From Gymnogyps californianus (Eukaryota > Chordata > Aves > Accipitriformes > Cathartidae), in assembly GCF_018139145.2 (NCBI RefSeq), contig NC_059500.1, forward strand, positions 45,778,072 to 45,842,071: a DNA stretch of 64,000 nt, read 5' to 3'. Shown one piece after another: positions 49,086-62,640 of this stretch (within the stretch, counting starts at the first letter, position 1; every line of letters starts with the position of its first letter). The translations under genes were made by a program, and so were the position numbers. The notes beneath the pieces are model-generated. The model was not told the origin of the DNA and searched no databases. It saw only the letters and a program-made list of their open reading frames with translations.

Positions 49086-52000
49086 GTTCACATGTGATGC
49101 AATGGAACAAAAATTATTTGTCACCATACTGGAAAGCAAACAGAATAAATGGAAGACTCAAGAACTATAGTTAGCCATTGGACTTTTTGGCTTTATGGCA
49201 TTACATGTGATTTATTTGCTGGTTTAGACTGTGAAAGCATATTTTACTGCATATCCCAGAGAACCTAGCTTCACTGCATACCACCCTAAATATTTAGCTA
49301 TGTTTCTTAAAGCTAACACTAATGGTTTTCAGTGTTTTGCTAGCCTGAAAATAAGTGTGCTGAATATTTGCCATTTCTGGGAGAGTTTATTGTAGGAACT
49401 GTTACACTAGTTATTAAATTGTGAATATGTAGCAATTATGGTCGTGCTTCATATCAGCAAGGTGGTACTTTGTGTAAACGCAGTTTTCAGCAGTGGAGTT
49501 TTGTCGTTAATACTCCTTTCTCAAAAGGCCAAGGTGACACGCTGACCACGGTCAACTTGAGCTTCATAGTTTCTGTAGCACTTAAGGCTAGCCCAGACCA
49601 ATGATGACTGCAAATGAGTCTGAATGTCCAACAACAGAAGATCCTTTAGGCAATGAATTTTGATTGTTCTGCTCATAAGAGACTTCAAACTATATGAAAA
49701 GAGGAACTTTAAATGTCCCCTGATCCTATTAGAGGGTCATTATTCCAAGACATGAATGCATTGCACTGGTGAGGTACTATAATAAATGCTGACAACTATA
49801 AAGTACCAATTATGGGGAGAGGCAAGCAACAGCCAGGGTTATACACTAAATGATTCATTTACAAAGTAGTGCACAAAAATGATTGTAATTGAAAGTTGAT
49901 ATATACATAAAGAAAAGGGTATCCTTTTGTTCACATCTTGTATATAAGTTTAGTCCTTCACTTAAAAGAAAGAACCTTCTGTAGAATTTTGGGTAAGTAT
50001 TTATTTGTTCTTGCATATCTTTTGGAGAAGGAGCTGCCATAAGGTCCATAGGGATCAACAACTGTTAGCTGTTTTAAGGCAATACCTGTGCCTTCCTTTC
50101 CAATGTTATTACTTCAGAAAAATAAGTATTTTTCCTTTTATTACACTAATGTCCCACTGTGATTAATGTTTTAAAAAAAGTGTCTTTAGGCAGAGCACCG
50201 CCAAACCAGACTGAAACTTCTTTAGAGATGCTCTGTAAGCACCACATCTCTAAAGGGTACCGAACGTAAAGCAAGCTATAGCCAACAGTATGGCAGAGGT
50301 ATCCTTCTCTTCATCATGGGATACTTATAAACATATTTTAAATGCGGAACTCTTTTTAAAGCAGCACAGCTATTCATTCTAATCTTTTGTCTCTAAGGAC
50401 AGATATTTTAACCTATTATTCTCCTTGGAGCACTTTCTAATTTACTGACAATATCCTGAATCATGTTACGAAAACATTCCTTATTCTCTATTAGGTGTTA
50501 AAAGGAAAAACAGATGTATTAGAAGCAGACCAAATCCTGGGCTTTTTCACTACCAAACCAAAACATAGGATAATTTTGGTATTAGAATTAGGAGTTGAAT
50601 GCAAGGCTGTATTCTGATTGCAGAACACATGTAACCTTCCTTCTAGTTAGCGTGACAGCCAATATCCATATAAATATCTTTACTGCCTGTAAATGAACGA
50701 TCCCCTTCAAGTTTTTCCTTATCTGACTGGATGAGGTCAGAACATAGCCTGTCTCCCTCTCAGGCCTTAAGTAGAGCTCAGGTGTGATTCCAATGATGCC
50801 TACGCTTTTAGCTGACATTTGGCCTAAGCAGCTATTAAAAAAAAATAATTTATTATTATGAATGAATATTTATTTGTTTGGGTTTTTTTCCCAGATCAGC
50901 ACCAACAACATTATTTATGTGGGAGGCTCTAAGCTGAGTTTTGCAAAGAACTTAGATTTGTCTCCTGCTTTATCTTGGTACGTCAGACTGGGTTGTAGCT
51001 TCATTTCTATCGTCTAGTTCACTGTGAAAGGGCCTCCAATTAGAATCTCAGGTACCATACACACTTGCTTAAAGCCTTTTCTTGAGATAGCTTGATAAAG
51101 ATGTTTCTAAAGTGTTGGAGGATAACGAGTAGCATCATGATTGTCATCTTCCACAAAACCATGCAGAATATTGGCTTTCAGGATCAAGTCTAATAAATGA
51201 GGCTGTAGAGGTATAGCAAGTACACTTTTAGAGCTCATAGGAAATGCAACAAGATTACTAGGTGTCATCAAAAAAGAATGTGTGCAAGTGGGAGCAATCA
51301 CTATCCTAAGAGGAGATCTTTGCAAATGTTGTTATCTGAGATGTGGACACAGATATCAATAAATTGTGATGCCTATTGAATTGGAGAGAGAAATAAGATG
51401 ACTATCTGTTGGAAGCAAACTGAGTATGCTCCTTGAAGATAACAATAAAGAGTTCACAATATGTTTATGAGGATTTGTAAGTTTGTTTCTCCCAAACTAG
51501 ATTTAGCCTTGAACAGAAACATTCTCTTGGTATCTGAGGATGTCCCAGATGTTGATGCACATGTGAATTACCTGGATAGGTAGAAAAGAGCTATGTGGAG
51601 GAGCAGTCAGCTGCAGGGATGTCTGTATGTTACAGTTTCGCTGTGAGCAGAAACATTGGGGTACACAAGAAAAGCACAGCAAACTACCAGATCTTTTCGT
51701 GTTTCCTGGTGATTTTTTTACTGATCTTATTTTAAAAGGAAGGCATGCATTTTGGAAAGCCTTTCTTTCTCCTTCTCTCTTGTGACGGTATGAGAGAGAA
51801 GCAGTGGAAAAATTAATTTCAATTTCCTACTTAAACTCAGATGTACAGATACCAAAGGGGAATCAAAAATCAGATGAAGGAGGGAACTGTATAGATAGCA
51901 TGTGATCTTTCTCCCAGCTGCCTCATTCCCTGCTTCTTCCTCACAGATGTTTTATTTTCTTTTCAACTAGCATCTGTGAGAAGATGAACACTACAAAATT

Positions 52001-54540
52001 GCATATATTCTCCCTCCTGCGATTCAAACTCTGGGAAAATATGCAGAATGGTGTTCAAAAAATAAAGTCAGATATGGACCTGGATTGGAATTTAATCAAT
52101 ATTTCTGTCTGGTTTACAGTTACTAGAGACTTAATCACTTAAAATAAAAAACAAAATGAAAATATACAGGAATGGAAAAATTAGTCAGCTAGTGAACAGG
52201 CATGTTGTTCTATTGTCAGGCACCTTTTTAAAAAAAATGTTTACTTTGCATTTCTTTGAGAGAATTCAGTCTCTGGTGCTAGGTTTTTTGTCCAGCAATA
52301 ATAATTTGATACTGGAGCAAAGATGATCAAGAACACTGGAGAGCATCAGCTGCACAGTTCCACTAACATCCATATCCATAAAGAATGGACTGATATAATT
52401 TAAAGACCCATTTTGGCAACCTCTCCCCACTTGCCCCCCTCAACCCTCTCATTTTCATTCAGGAAATTCTGGACAGGAACATATAGTGCAGGCACAGTAA
52501 GTTCAGTGCATCCATAATACATCAGTCCTACTGTTTATGTGATATACTGTTGAGTTGTGCATGCACAGTAAGTCCAACAGATCCAGAATGTGTGACATTT
52601 ACTGCAAACTTACTGGCATCTGTGCCTTCCCAGAAAGTTTGTAAGGGATTGCTGCTTCACATAGCAACTGAATCTAATGTATCCAACAGGAAAAGAGGAT
52701 GCGGTCAGCTTCTCCCAGGTGATCAACCAAAACTTTAAGACAAAAAATCTCTTTTGGTCTTCTGTAGAGCAAAAGTCCACAATGAGGCGGTCTTTATAAA
52801 CTAGTGCTCAACTGAAAAGAGGTCCTTTTAAATTAAACGCCAGTCACACCTCCTGTGAAACTAGCAGCTGAACTAGTGCAATTGCCTTCTGAATGCTTTG
52901 GGTAACTGCATGACAGTAAAGATCATTTCACTTCAATTCTGTATTTACTTTGAGTTTTTCTTTAGTAACTTTGTGCTCCAGACTACACACAGCTGAATGT
53001 CGCAGCTATCTCTGAGTGACCTGTGTTGACAGTAACTCATACTGTTCCTGACCTGCAGTGAGACTGAAGCTGCATGCTGCAATCTAACCTTACTTGTTTG
53101 GGGCTTTTGTGCTTAAAAGGATTATTAGCTAGTAGAAGGTAGCAAGCATATCTAATAGTAAAGATGAAACATAGCAGAGATCCCTATATCTAGTCACATA
53201 AACCACACACTCAACTCCCTTTGTCCTTCCCTGGTATCATTTTGTTGTTCAATTGCAATAAATGGCAACCTATAATCTCATGCAACCTGCATTCTCCTTT
53301 TCATCGTTGTTCTATTATTGTCAGTTTCTGATTATTGTTTCTATGAACCACATTAGCTTGGGAGACAGCACAGAAAGCAGACATCAGAGGGCAGCTTTCA
53401 ATATGTATGTCCCTCACCTTGACTTCCACTATTCAAGCACAGACGTTCAGCTAGCACAACTGCTCTCCGGCTACTAAACATGAAGGCAATGACTCCCCCT
53501 TGGCCTTCTTTCTCTACATCGTTCATAAGATCCTATCAACACAAACGTGTCAGTGCAATTCATCACTCATCCTTGTTGTCCTATCTTGATGATGCCTGCT
53601 TTCTCTAGGCTACCGCTGCAGGCTATCTCTTTCAGTCTTGCAGAAAAAAAAAGCCTTTCTCAAACATAATAAAAGAGGTAACAGCACAAAAGAGTCTGCT
53701 AATGGCCAAACCTTTCTGTCAGTCCACTTCCCACAGGCTGCTCTGCTGGGTTTGAAATGTAAAGACAGCTAACAGAGATGTGCAAGCTGATGCTGGTGCT
53801 ATGGTTATTGCTTCGCCTGGTACCTCAAGTACTGTCCTGCAGAACGACTGCCTAAAGGTAAGCGTAATGGTTACCGACCTGCAAATGCCAATCCCATGAT
53901 GGGGCAAGGCACATTGCTTCCTTTCTCTGATTTCACTGGCACTGTTAAAGAACACAGCACAGGTAGAAATACAAAGTATTTACCATTCTGACTGTCCCCA
54001 GGCACTCTAACTCCCTTTCTGTTCTTAAGAATTAATTTACTAGTGAGCTGAATAAAGAGCAAGGGCACAAAGCTTGGGCTATCCAGTGGTGTCGACAGTG
54101 AAACTGCTGAGAAGGAGGAATACATTTATTTCCTGGTCATCAAAGATACGTTCCCACTGTTCTCTGTCAGTACCCAAACAGTGTTCTATATATGAATACT
54201 GAGTAATCTTTCCTTTAAAACCTAGCACCTTTGCACCAGCCATTTAGGTGCACATGACACAGCTGATCCATCTGTAGTTCAGAGCATTACCACAGGGCAT
54301 TTGTACTACGAAGAATTAATTTGTGGCTGGATCCATTAGAGTCTAAAGCAATACTTCAAATAAGTTACATTATTATTTCTTCTCTCCTCCGCTTTTATCT
54401 TCTCTCCAACCAATCCTCATGCTTCAGGACATATGCTGATTACGAGCTGGGCAAGGGGAAAAAAAAGATTCCCAGTTGCGTAGATTTATATGATTAGGTG
54501 AATTGTGAAATTGTGCCGTTCCTCTGAAATATCCAGCAGA
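49086..54540. other. Unique DNA, no confident gene
   Basis: Unique AT-rich sequence with short chance ORFs. A strong acceptor before an open 40-codon frame at 50895-51017 is listed separately. A candidate interval at about 53774-53858 ends at a GTAAGC donor but has no good acceptor. Nothing else is recognised. Confidence 0.6.
50895..51017 (+). other. Candidate exon after strong acceptor (speculative)
   Basis: The acceptor GGGTTTTTTTCCCAG ends at 50894. The next base opens a 40-codon frame that begins ISTNNIIYVGGSK and ends at TAG 51015-51017. A possible donor, GTACGT at 50978, would give an 83-bp exon. The start faintly resembles the YVGG turn of laminin-G domains, but the following residues do not continue the motif. 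One frame open over this length is only mildly unusual. Confidence 0.18.
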
Positions 54541-54542
54541 AC

Positions 54543-54592
54543 TAGGAAGAGGATGCTGGATTAGATGAACTGTTGATCTGGTTTTGCAAATC
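54543..54592 (+). mobile_element. Possible ancient CR1-like 3'-end scrap
   Basis: The block GGATGCTGGATTAGATGAAC then TGTTGATCTGGTTTTGCA resembles the conserved 3' end of old sauropsid CR1/L3-type elements, whose consensus has a CTAGATGGACC-like stretch followed by TGGTCTGA. Only about 50 bp is recognisable, so this is a weak, recall-based assignment. Confidence 0.4.
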
Positions 54593-57500
54593 CTCTGGAA
54601 GGGGTTCTAATACTGAGAACAATTTGCTCTTGGTATTAAGAACAACTTGTCTGGATCTATCTAATAGAAATAACTGGAAGTTTCCCTCTGGGTTTTGTTG
54701 TTCATGTTTGCCTTTTTTTTTTTTTTTTTTTAAATTAGGCATTTGTTTGTTGGCTCTCTCCGAGTTATTCAGATGGGATAGGCAGTCTGATGATTGCCAA
54801 CACAACTCTTTAGCCTGTGTTCTTTCCCCAACATAGAAAAGGTGGCAGAAGACAGCAGTGGTGGCCTGAATCTATTAATTGATTTTAAAGGACTTTGGGT
54901 CTGGCCAGTGGGCATGGATCTGTCAGGATGCTAATTTAACTGATGTGTACCATTATAAAAGGCTTCTTCACTAGAGGGAAGTGGATGAGCCCCCAGCTTG
55001 GTGCACTGGAGAGTGGCTAAGATGCAGATTTGATATTCGTCCATGCAAGCAGTGGTTACAAGCCCCTTGCACAAGCTTCAGAGCTTCCTTGAGGTTCAAC
55101 GTAAAGTAGGACAGAATTTTCCCCACCCTGTTACTCTTTTCCTATTTTTATGAAAAAGCAGCAACATTAATGAGGAAGACAAAAATATGGTGTGTATTTG
55201 TTTGAGAGAGCATGAAAGAAATAAATGTCTGTCGATTTATCTCCTCTGCCGTGCCTCTTCATATTCTATTAATGGCAAATCCTTCCATGCCAGCTGCCTG
55301 CCTCCTAACCCTGTTTCACATGGGATATGTTTAGAGAATGGAAAGCTTGCCTCTACACTGCTTTTCAGTCAGTGTTTTATGTGGCATTGCCAGTTAGATT
55401 ATTCCCCAGTAAGACATTCTAGCACTGGTACAGTTCCCAATAAACATTCAAATTGAATTTTTGTGGGTAAACCTGCCAACAGTAAATCACTTTTTGGTAC
55501 CTTCAGGTGCAAACAAGCTGTAATATTTCAGCTCTGGAACATTTTTTTTTTAGTCCGTGTGGGCCTGAGTGAGATGCTTGCTGAGTAATGTGTTTTTTTC
55601 AGTGAAGTACGTGCTGTTCCTTCAAATATAAACTCTTCCGGCAGTGCCACAATAGAAGTTCTTTAAGCAACTGATCTACTGTCAACAGTGATGCAGGCCA
55701 CTTGTTTGGAGATACTGAAACCTTGTTAGAGTCAATATATGCAAATAGCTAAGTGAAATACTTAAATGGCTGAACTAAGCATGCATATATTTATGTCCCC
55801 AAAACACAGGTGTAATGATTACACTTCTGTGAGCACACAATGTTTGGCAGGGTTTCTTGTCACCAGTGAATCCCATATATTATTCATTTGGCCATGTTCC
55901 ATTTCCTTCAAAGTAGAACCCTCTCCCCCAGCCCTTTAAACCAAAGGGACAATTTCACTTGCCTGATGACAAGAGGATCCAATGGTAATGTTCTGCTCAA
56001 GTTTGACCTGGTGTGCTCTGGGCAAAATTATCTGAAAGAAGACAGGTTGCTGCAGAGAGAAAGGCAGGTTTAGTCTTTGCCAGGGGCTCCAAGGGAATTC
56101 TGCTGCCTGAAACCACTTTTGGGATGCTCTGATTTAGCTGCTGGAGCACACCTTGGCAAGTGCTGTCCACTTTAATGCTGTCTCGGTCCTCTATAAGCCC
56201 CAGTGGAAGAAAAAGGTACCAAGCACCATTGCAGTTCTGCCTCTCAGATTTTGAGAACATCATCCAAAGATGGTGGTGCATTTGGTTAATGCTCTACAGC
56301 AAATACTCTGGCAGAGTAAGCGCATCTTTTCCACCGTGGCATTTTCCTATGACAGCTATAGCCCTTGCAGAAATGCCCATTCAGAAAGTAATAGATCAAC
56401 AAATATAGTTGCCTTATGTATTATGGGATGTGGCTGAAGTTGTGGTGTGGAGGAGGACTGTATTTAAGGCTTTACTGGATGACTTACCATCTGAGACGTG
56501 AAGTTGTGATGGCTGTGTGCAGAGGGAACAGAGGTATCAAAGCTGTTTGGTATTTCTGTAACAGCAAGAAGTTCATTGTGTGTTACAACAAAGCTGCTGA
56601 AGGACAAATGCAGGTCCCTTTTCCAAAGATGTAAAAGACTCCCATGCTGCTGACTCAAATATTTTATGTTAGGGTTATCTTATTTCCTTAATGCTTACCA
56701 AGTTTGTAAGGTAAATGAGACAAAGTGGCTGTAGACTTTATGGTTATGTTTTCCTTATATCTTCTGGTGATTGCTTTCCCTGAAACAAGAAAAAACTGTC
56801 TGAAATATATGTTCTTTCTTCTCCAATTCATCCTTCTGTTTACAATAGAAATATTTTTTTGAAAAAGAAGTTCTTTCAGCGAGTTCCACAGGTGTCTATG
56901 TGTACAAATACTCAGAGTAATATCAGCACTCTTTTTAGGAGCAATATTTTTTGCTTTGTTGGTGCTTTAGAGATTCAGCTATTTGACTAGCTGACAAATG
57001 GCAAGAAATTTTATTGGGGCATTATCAAAAATAGACATGAATTTTCTGAATTTCTATATATCAGATAACTGGGTTACTGTGTACTTAATATCACCTACCA
57101 GCACAATATGATACCTGCTATAAAATTTTGCTTTTTAAGTTAATCATTATAAAGTGCAACCAAAATTATTCCAAAAACAAAGAAACAAATTTTCCTTTTT
57201 CAAAAAATAAGAAAAATACTTAGAGGATGCAAGTAACTGAATTTACTCAAGCTCTATACATGCTTCTTCAACATTCATTTTCTAGTTATGTTCTAATTTA
57301 TATTCTTTAAGAATTATTCACATTTTTAAAGTTAACTATTCAACATTTCATACTTTTTGCTCTTGTGGCTCCACCTTTTCAAAGGACAGGCAAAAGACAT
57401 ACTTTTACTTTATATTTTATTGGTGCTGATCTGGCCTGTTGACGTAGCGCCACTGGTTAATAGGAAATGTTGCTATATACCTAATCTGATGTAGCTTGCC

Positions 57501-60500
57501 TATGAACATGTGCCCCATGAAGTGTGATCACTGGCTGTTCTCTCTGGTAGTACTTGAGGAGTTACTGATCTGTCTTAGAACAGATTGTTAATTTTGATGC
57601 CTTAATTCAGGATATTTTCAGTAGTGTTGAATGCTTAATACAAATATTAGGTCTTTCTCTCAAAAAAAAAAAGTTAATTAATCATTGAGGTTGAACTGGT
57701 ATTAAAGAAAGCATATTGAGGAAGGGAAAAATAGAGAAAAATGCTTTGATTAAAAACTCTCTTTCTGCCTATTCAGTTTATATAAATCTCTTGGGATGTT
57801 ATTTTACTAATCTTCTAGTAATCACAAGGCTAGCCAGCCTAAGCATGTTTTGAACTATTAATTTATTTAGAAAGTAAACAAAAGGGTCAAAAAGGAGACA
57901 ACACAAACAATTAATCTCAGGGGTATTTTCTTACATCGTAAAATAGCATATTTGTCTTTCTTTCTTTTAAGGTTACCTACATGCACATTCCAGCAATTGA
58001 AAATGAAAAACAATGTTTAACTCATAAATATGTTTGACTTAAAAATCTGATGGGTTTTCACCCATGCTCTCTTAGAAGATAAATAGGACCTACCAACAGA
58101 AGAGCAATCAACACAGCTTCAATATTGTATAAACTGGGAATGGTCACAAACGATCTACAAAGAATATCTGTTGTAAAATTTTCATTCTCTTTCTCTTTGG
58201 TGCCATAATGCATGAAAGTTTCAAGTAGCATTTAAGTAAATCTAGAAGTGCTCAAACAGAAACAGAGAGAGGCAGAAATCATCAGATATTTGCCAAGCTC
58301 CACTACAAAGTAGGGTTGTGAAATTGCTATAATTGAAGTCAAGCAAGGCCATAATTGACATCCATCTATTAAGGATCAATTAGGAATAATTAAATCATGA
58401 TGCATGGCGGAGTAGATTAACTCTTCCAACCAGGTGATAATAACATCATTTCCCCTTTAGCCCACACAGCCAATATTGGGGCTCTGTTTCCATTAGGAGA
58501 GCAAATTGATTATATGAGCCTGGAATATTCTTTGGTGTAGTCAAGTTTATTTACAGAGAGTGCACTCAGTCCTGTTGGTTTGAACAAAGTAGAAATAAAC
58601 AATGGCAGGCAGTTTTCTTGCAAGCAAATCTCCAAGCCTGCTTTTTTAGCATGTTTCTTTTCCACAAAGCAAGAGTGCACACTTTCCTCCTGCTGGCTGC
58701 CACGGGCAGACCCAGTTATCTTTTGGTTTTCAGATGTCTTTGAACACACTCAGATGAACACACTGTCTCTCCTGCATGCAGAGTTTGTCAGCTATTCCCC
58801 ACCATGCAACTCTAGACAACAGAATATCCTTACATCAAACAGCAGACTACTGGGCAGGGACATTCAAGCTAGTGAGTCATCATGATGCAGTGCTAAGTGA
58901 CTGTACGAGGTCGTGCTGACAGCACGGTCATGTTCACTAAGCCTTCCAGCAATCCCACGTTGGGTGTCTGCATTCAGTGCTTCGGCTACTGGCGTTGGCT
59001 CATGCAAAACTGGTTCAGAAGCATTTGCTTCCATGGTACCTGTCTAATATTCTGTGAGCATCGGTCCACGCCTGTGCAGTGCGCATGTTGTTTTGATTAC
59101 ATTTTAAAAGGGCCTTCACCTTCCTTCCACTTACTTGAAACAGAGTGTTCATGTGGGTTTTAACATGTTCATCTGCTGTTCATGAAGACCAAGAACCAAA
59201 TTATGGCAGATATTAATGCCTAGCATAGTCACATTTAAGATATAATAGAGAACGGCATTGTTAAACAAAAATATTGATCCTTAAACATTGCTTGGTGGGT
59301 GGGGAGCAGCCTGAGATTCAGTAGTTGCAGCTTCTGTTTCAGGCTCCAGAATGGACTCCTGCATGGTGATAGTGAACTAATTTAATCTCTCTGAGCCTTA
59401 GTGTCCATAGGTCAAACAACTACAACAATGCGACACCTTTTGCAGAGACTTAAGCTGTGGCGGGTCTTATTTGGTATGAATCTGAGTCAAGACTTAAGGA
59501 AGTCAATCAAAAGATTTCCATTGACTTTCCCAACAAATTAATCATACTTTTATGCACCAAGTAATACTTTTTTTTTAGGTGGGGGTAAAGGGTGCACTTT
59601 CTGCCCAAACGACTTGAGGTGATAGATGCTCTACAGATCCAAGGTGGGGAGGGCAGGGAGGAAGAGGGAATGTCATCAAAGATATTAATTGGAAAAATCA
59701 CCTTTTGTAATTAGACAAATTTTCCACATCTTCAGATGATGAATTGTGAGTGCTGGGAAGAGAACTGATATAGGAATTTTTAACAGGCAGGTTATTTGTT
59801 AGGAAGTCTGGACTAATGGATAGGTAAACTTTGGGCAAAGAGCATCCTTTCTCTCTCTTTCTCCAGCCCCCGACTCCCCCAAGTTTTCTATTTAAAGTAC
59901 AAGACATAATAGGGCTTTGTTCTGTACACTTTGAACAATATGCTAACTTTCATGCACATGCATAAAATGCACAAAGGGATACTCATATAATACACAGCTG
60001 TGTCTTGTGAATGCTATACAAATTACAAAGAGAATGCACTATAAAAATCTTAAATTATATTATCTACAGTATTGTGTAAAGTTCACTGTAAAAGTAATCC
60101 TGTATTTTTTATTCAAAGACATATTTAAAGATGCTTATGCAAACTCTTTTTACAGTCTATCAAAATTCAGGTGAAACTTGTGCAAACACCCCTGCTTATG
60201 AACATTTCTATTGAACAGGATTCAATGTGTGCAAACTTACTTTCATGCACAACTGTTTTCCAAATCAGGGCAGGAGAGATAAGTGCAAAATACCCCTTCA
60301 TACACAAAACATAGACTAATCAATTGGTTGCACAGTTCCTGACCATCAGCCTTCCTCAAAAGCCTGAGAGTGTTCTTTTGTGCCTTAAAAGGTACACAAT
60401 ATGTGCTCTATCTGAGTTTGAGCTTAATGAGCTCTTATTGTTCTGTAAAACAGAAACAAATGAAGAGGGTGAAGAAAAATCATGCAGGCAAGTGAAACTT

Positions 60501-61840
60501 GAAATGGAAGAGAAACAAGAATTGCTACCCACATGCAGGAGGATTATGGATATCGAACATACCAGTGATTCAGTCACTTATTTTTTTTTATTGATTAGGT
60601 AACTATTAGTTAAATTCCATAAGTCGGGAAGATGAAGCAAGGTTGCATGAATTCCTTCCAAACTGTAAAATCAGTTTGAAGTTGAGGAGCATGCTGCCTG
60701 TCAATGCTACAAGATAAAGGCTGCTGTTAAGAAAAGGCAACACTGCAGAAACAGAATTGCTTCAATTTTGTTTTCTTTGGGGTAACAGGGAGTGCCTAGA
60801 GGATATATAATGCTCTGAGTATATTCTCCATTGATGTAAACTTGAGAAAGCATGCCTGTTCAGACTGGCAGGGAATATGCATATTAAAAGTAAAGGGTAA
60901 GGGGGGTGAACAGTATTTATTCCCTAATAGCTTTTCATAAACATTGAACCCATTTCCAAGGTGCAGGTCTATATATTATTTTATTTAAAAAAAAAAGTCT
61001 GCAAAATCTTTCTGATTAAGGTACACATTGTACTAGAGCCTTGTTGAAATTGCAGTGCCCTACATTGTGTTGCAGACACTAGATAAGTGAACTTTTATTA
61101 TAAGGTATGGAGAAGTGAAAGACTGTTAAGCAACTTTTTAAAAATGCATAACTTATTATTTCTGTCTCAGATATTAATTTCAGTAACAATATGGCTAAGG
61201 ATTATTCTGCAGCCTTCCTGTTAGTAAAGTAGAAAGTAAAAGTAAGCAGAACACAATTATTTCTGCTGGAGAGAGCTTGTCTTCTACTGGAGACAAGCAG
61301 AAAGAAAGGAATAGTCACATGCAACAGATGAATATTACACTCAGATACCCTGCTGATAGGGGTTCTTATTCAAACTGGATTTTAAATAAGTAGCACAAAA
61401 ATACAGAGTAATAAATAATTTTTTTTCTGCAAGTCATAGCCACTTTGCTCTCTTAACCTTACTGGGTTTAAAATTACTCCAATGCTCGTGAATATATACT
61501 TTCATTTCTATAAAGACTCCTGGCAGATTGAGTCTTTTTAGAACATTGTTAGCTCATCTGTTCCTATTTTTTTAATTTTTTTTCAAGCTGAGAAATAGAC
61601 TGGAGGAGAGATCTGCATGCATGCATTGCTTTTTAACTGTGCAGTCCCAGAGACACGGAGAGGCTAGTGATCATACTCCAAGGAAGGAAAGATTAGTCTG
61701 TGGTTCATTTTGACTATATTGACGTGATCAATAATAACCGTGCCTGTCTGCAAAATGTGCGCATATAAATACTGTATAAACATTGTTAAATAAAAGACTG
61801 CTGCATTAAATAATATGACCTTGCTACCTTTTAGTTGCAG
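54593..61840. other. Unique DNA, possible conserved non-coding elements, no confident gene
   Basis: Unique sequence containing a T19 run at 54713-54731 and short chance ORFs. The interval about 58320-58450 is rich in ATTA/TAAT homeodomain-type cores, including AATAATTAAATCATGATGCA, and has the texture of a developmental enhancer. Conservation cannot be judged from one sequence. No gene is recognised. Confidence 0.5.
54713..54731. repeat. T19 homopolymer
   Basis: Nineteen T residues follow GTTTGCC. No adjacent retroelement body is seen. Confidence 0.95.
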
Positions 61841-61937
61841 TCTTAGAGTGCAAACTTGTTTTAATTAGCAGTCAGCAAGCAGACTGTAACTTCACTGAAG
61901 GAGCATTGAAGAATCACTGCCTATTAACAACCCAGCG
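61841..61937 (+). other. Candidate 97-bp exon with near-consensus donor (speculative)
   Basis: The acceptor TTGCTACCTTTTAGTTGCAG ends at 61840, and the donor GCG followed by GTAAGTAAG starts at 61938. Of the three frames only one is open across the whole interval: two bases, 31 codons (including ISSQQADCNFTEG with one N-glycosylation sequon), then two bases. At this base composition one such open frame would arise by chance roughly a third of the time. It may be a coding exon, a lncRNA exon or chance. Confidence 0.22.
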
Positions 61938-62424
61938 GTAAGTAAGCCAGTACAAATACTTATAACCAAATAGTGTGCATTTCAGGAGTGGAGAGGATTA
62001 GCTATTGGGCACACAACACAGTGGAGGAAATTGCTTTATTCCCAGTACTGCTGGGTACCAGGAGGCAATCACTGTGCCTCTAGCCCATTAACAGCATTCA
62101 GAGTGTTGCTTCCCATAGAAGGGGTTATTGGCTAACCACTGGGTGACCAATTAAATGCTATGAATAAGTCCCAAACCAAACAGCATGGGGCCTGTTTGTG
62201 GCACAGTGGTATCATTACTAAAGTGAAAAACTTGATGAGAAAGGAACATATTTAATTATAGAACTATACAAATGGCTAATTAGGACCATAAAGTGAAATG
62301 AATGACTTTCCAGTGGATTTTTGAATGTTACTGATAACTGCTCAGCTTCTTTGGAGACCATGAAAGTGATCTACAGTGCTAGCCTGCATGTTATGGTAAT
62401 GGATGGATCTTCATTACCGGGGAC

Positions 62425-62640
62425 ATGTTTGACCTGGTTGCTCAGGTAGCATGGGCAGTCCTTGATTCCTCTCCCGGCAAGGGTTCTCTCGGTGCAGCCC
62501 CTGGTCTGCCGTGGGTTCTGCTTGCTTTCACCCTCCTTCTCACAGGTTTAGAGGCAAAAGCGTTACCTGCAATAGAAACTCCCTCTCACTTTGAAACCAA
62601 GCGTCTCACTAATTTTGCAGCAGCTCAGACCCATGCTTAG
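62425..62640 (+). other. 71-codon ORF with a leader-like hydrophobic stretch (doubtful)
   Basis: A true ATG (62425) opens a 71-codon frame ending TAG. Residues about 29-43 (LPWVLLAFTLLLTG) are strongly hydrophobic and are followed by LEAKALPAIE, where a signal-peptidase-like A-K-A site can be imagined. The hydrophobic segment is preceded by nearly 30 residues, which is long for a signal peptide. The ATG context has G at -3 but T at +4. The island is slightly CpG-richer than its surroundings. No homolog is recognised, so it may be chance. Confidence 0.12.

Noticed and set aside
48221..49174. Overlapping ORFs of 70-157 codons on both strands, Cys- and Leu-rich.
   Set aside because: They fall inside the solo LTR and its minisatellite. 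The LTR termini and exact GATAT duplications explain the sequence.
53720..53858. Possible exon ending at a GTAAGC donor at about 53859.
   Set aside because: From the only good acceptor every frame has a stop, and the open frame starts too late and lacks a pyrimidine tract.
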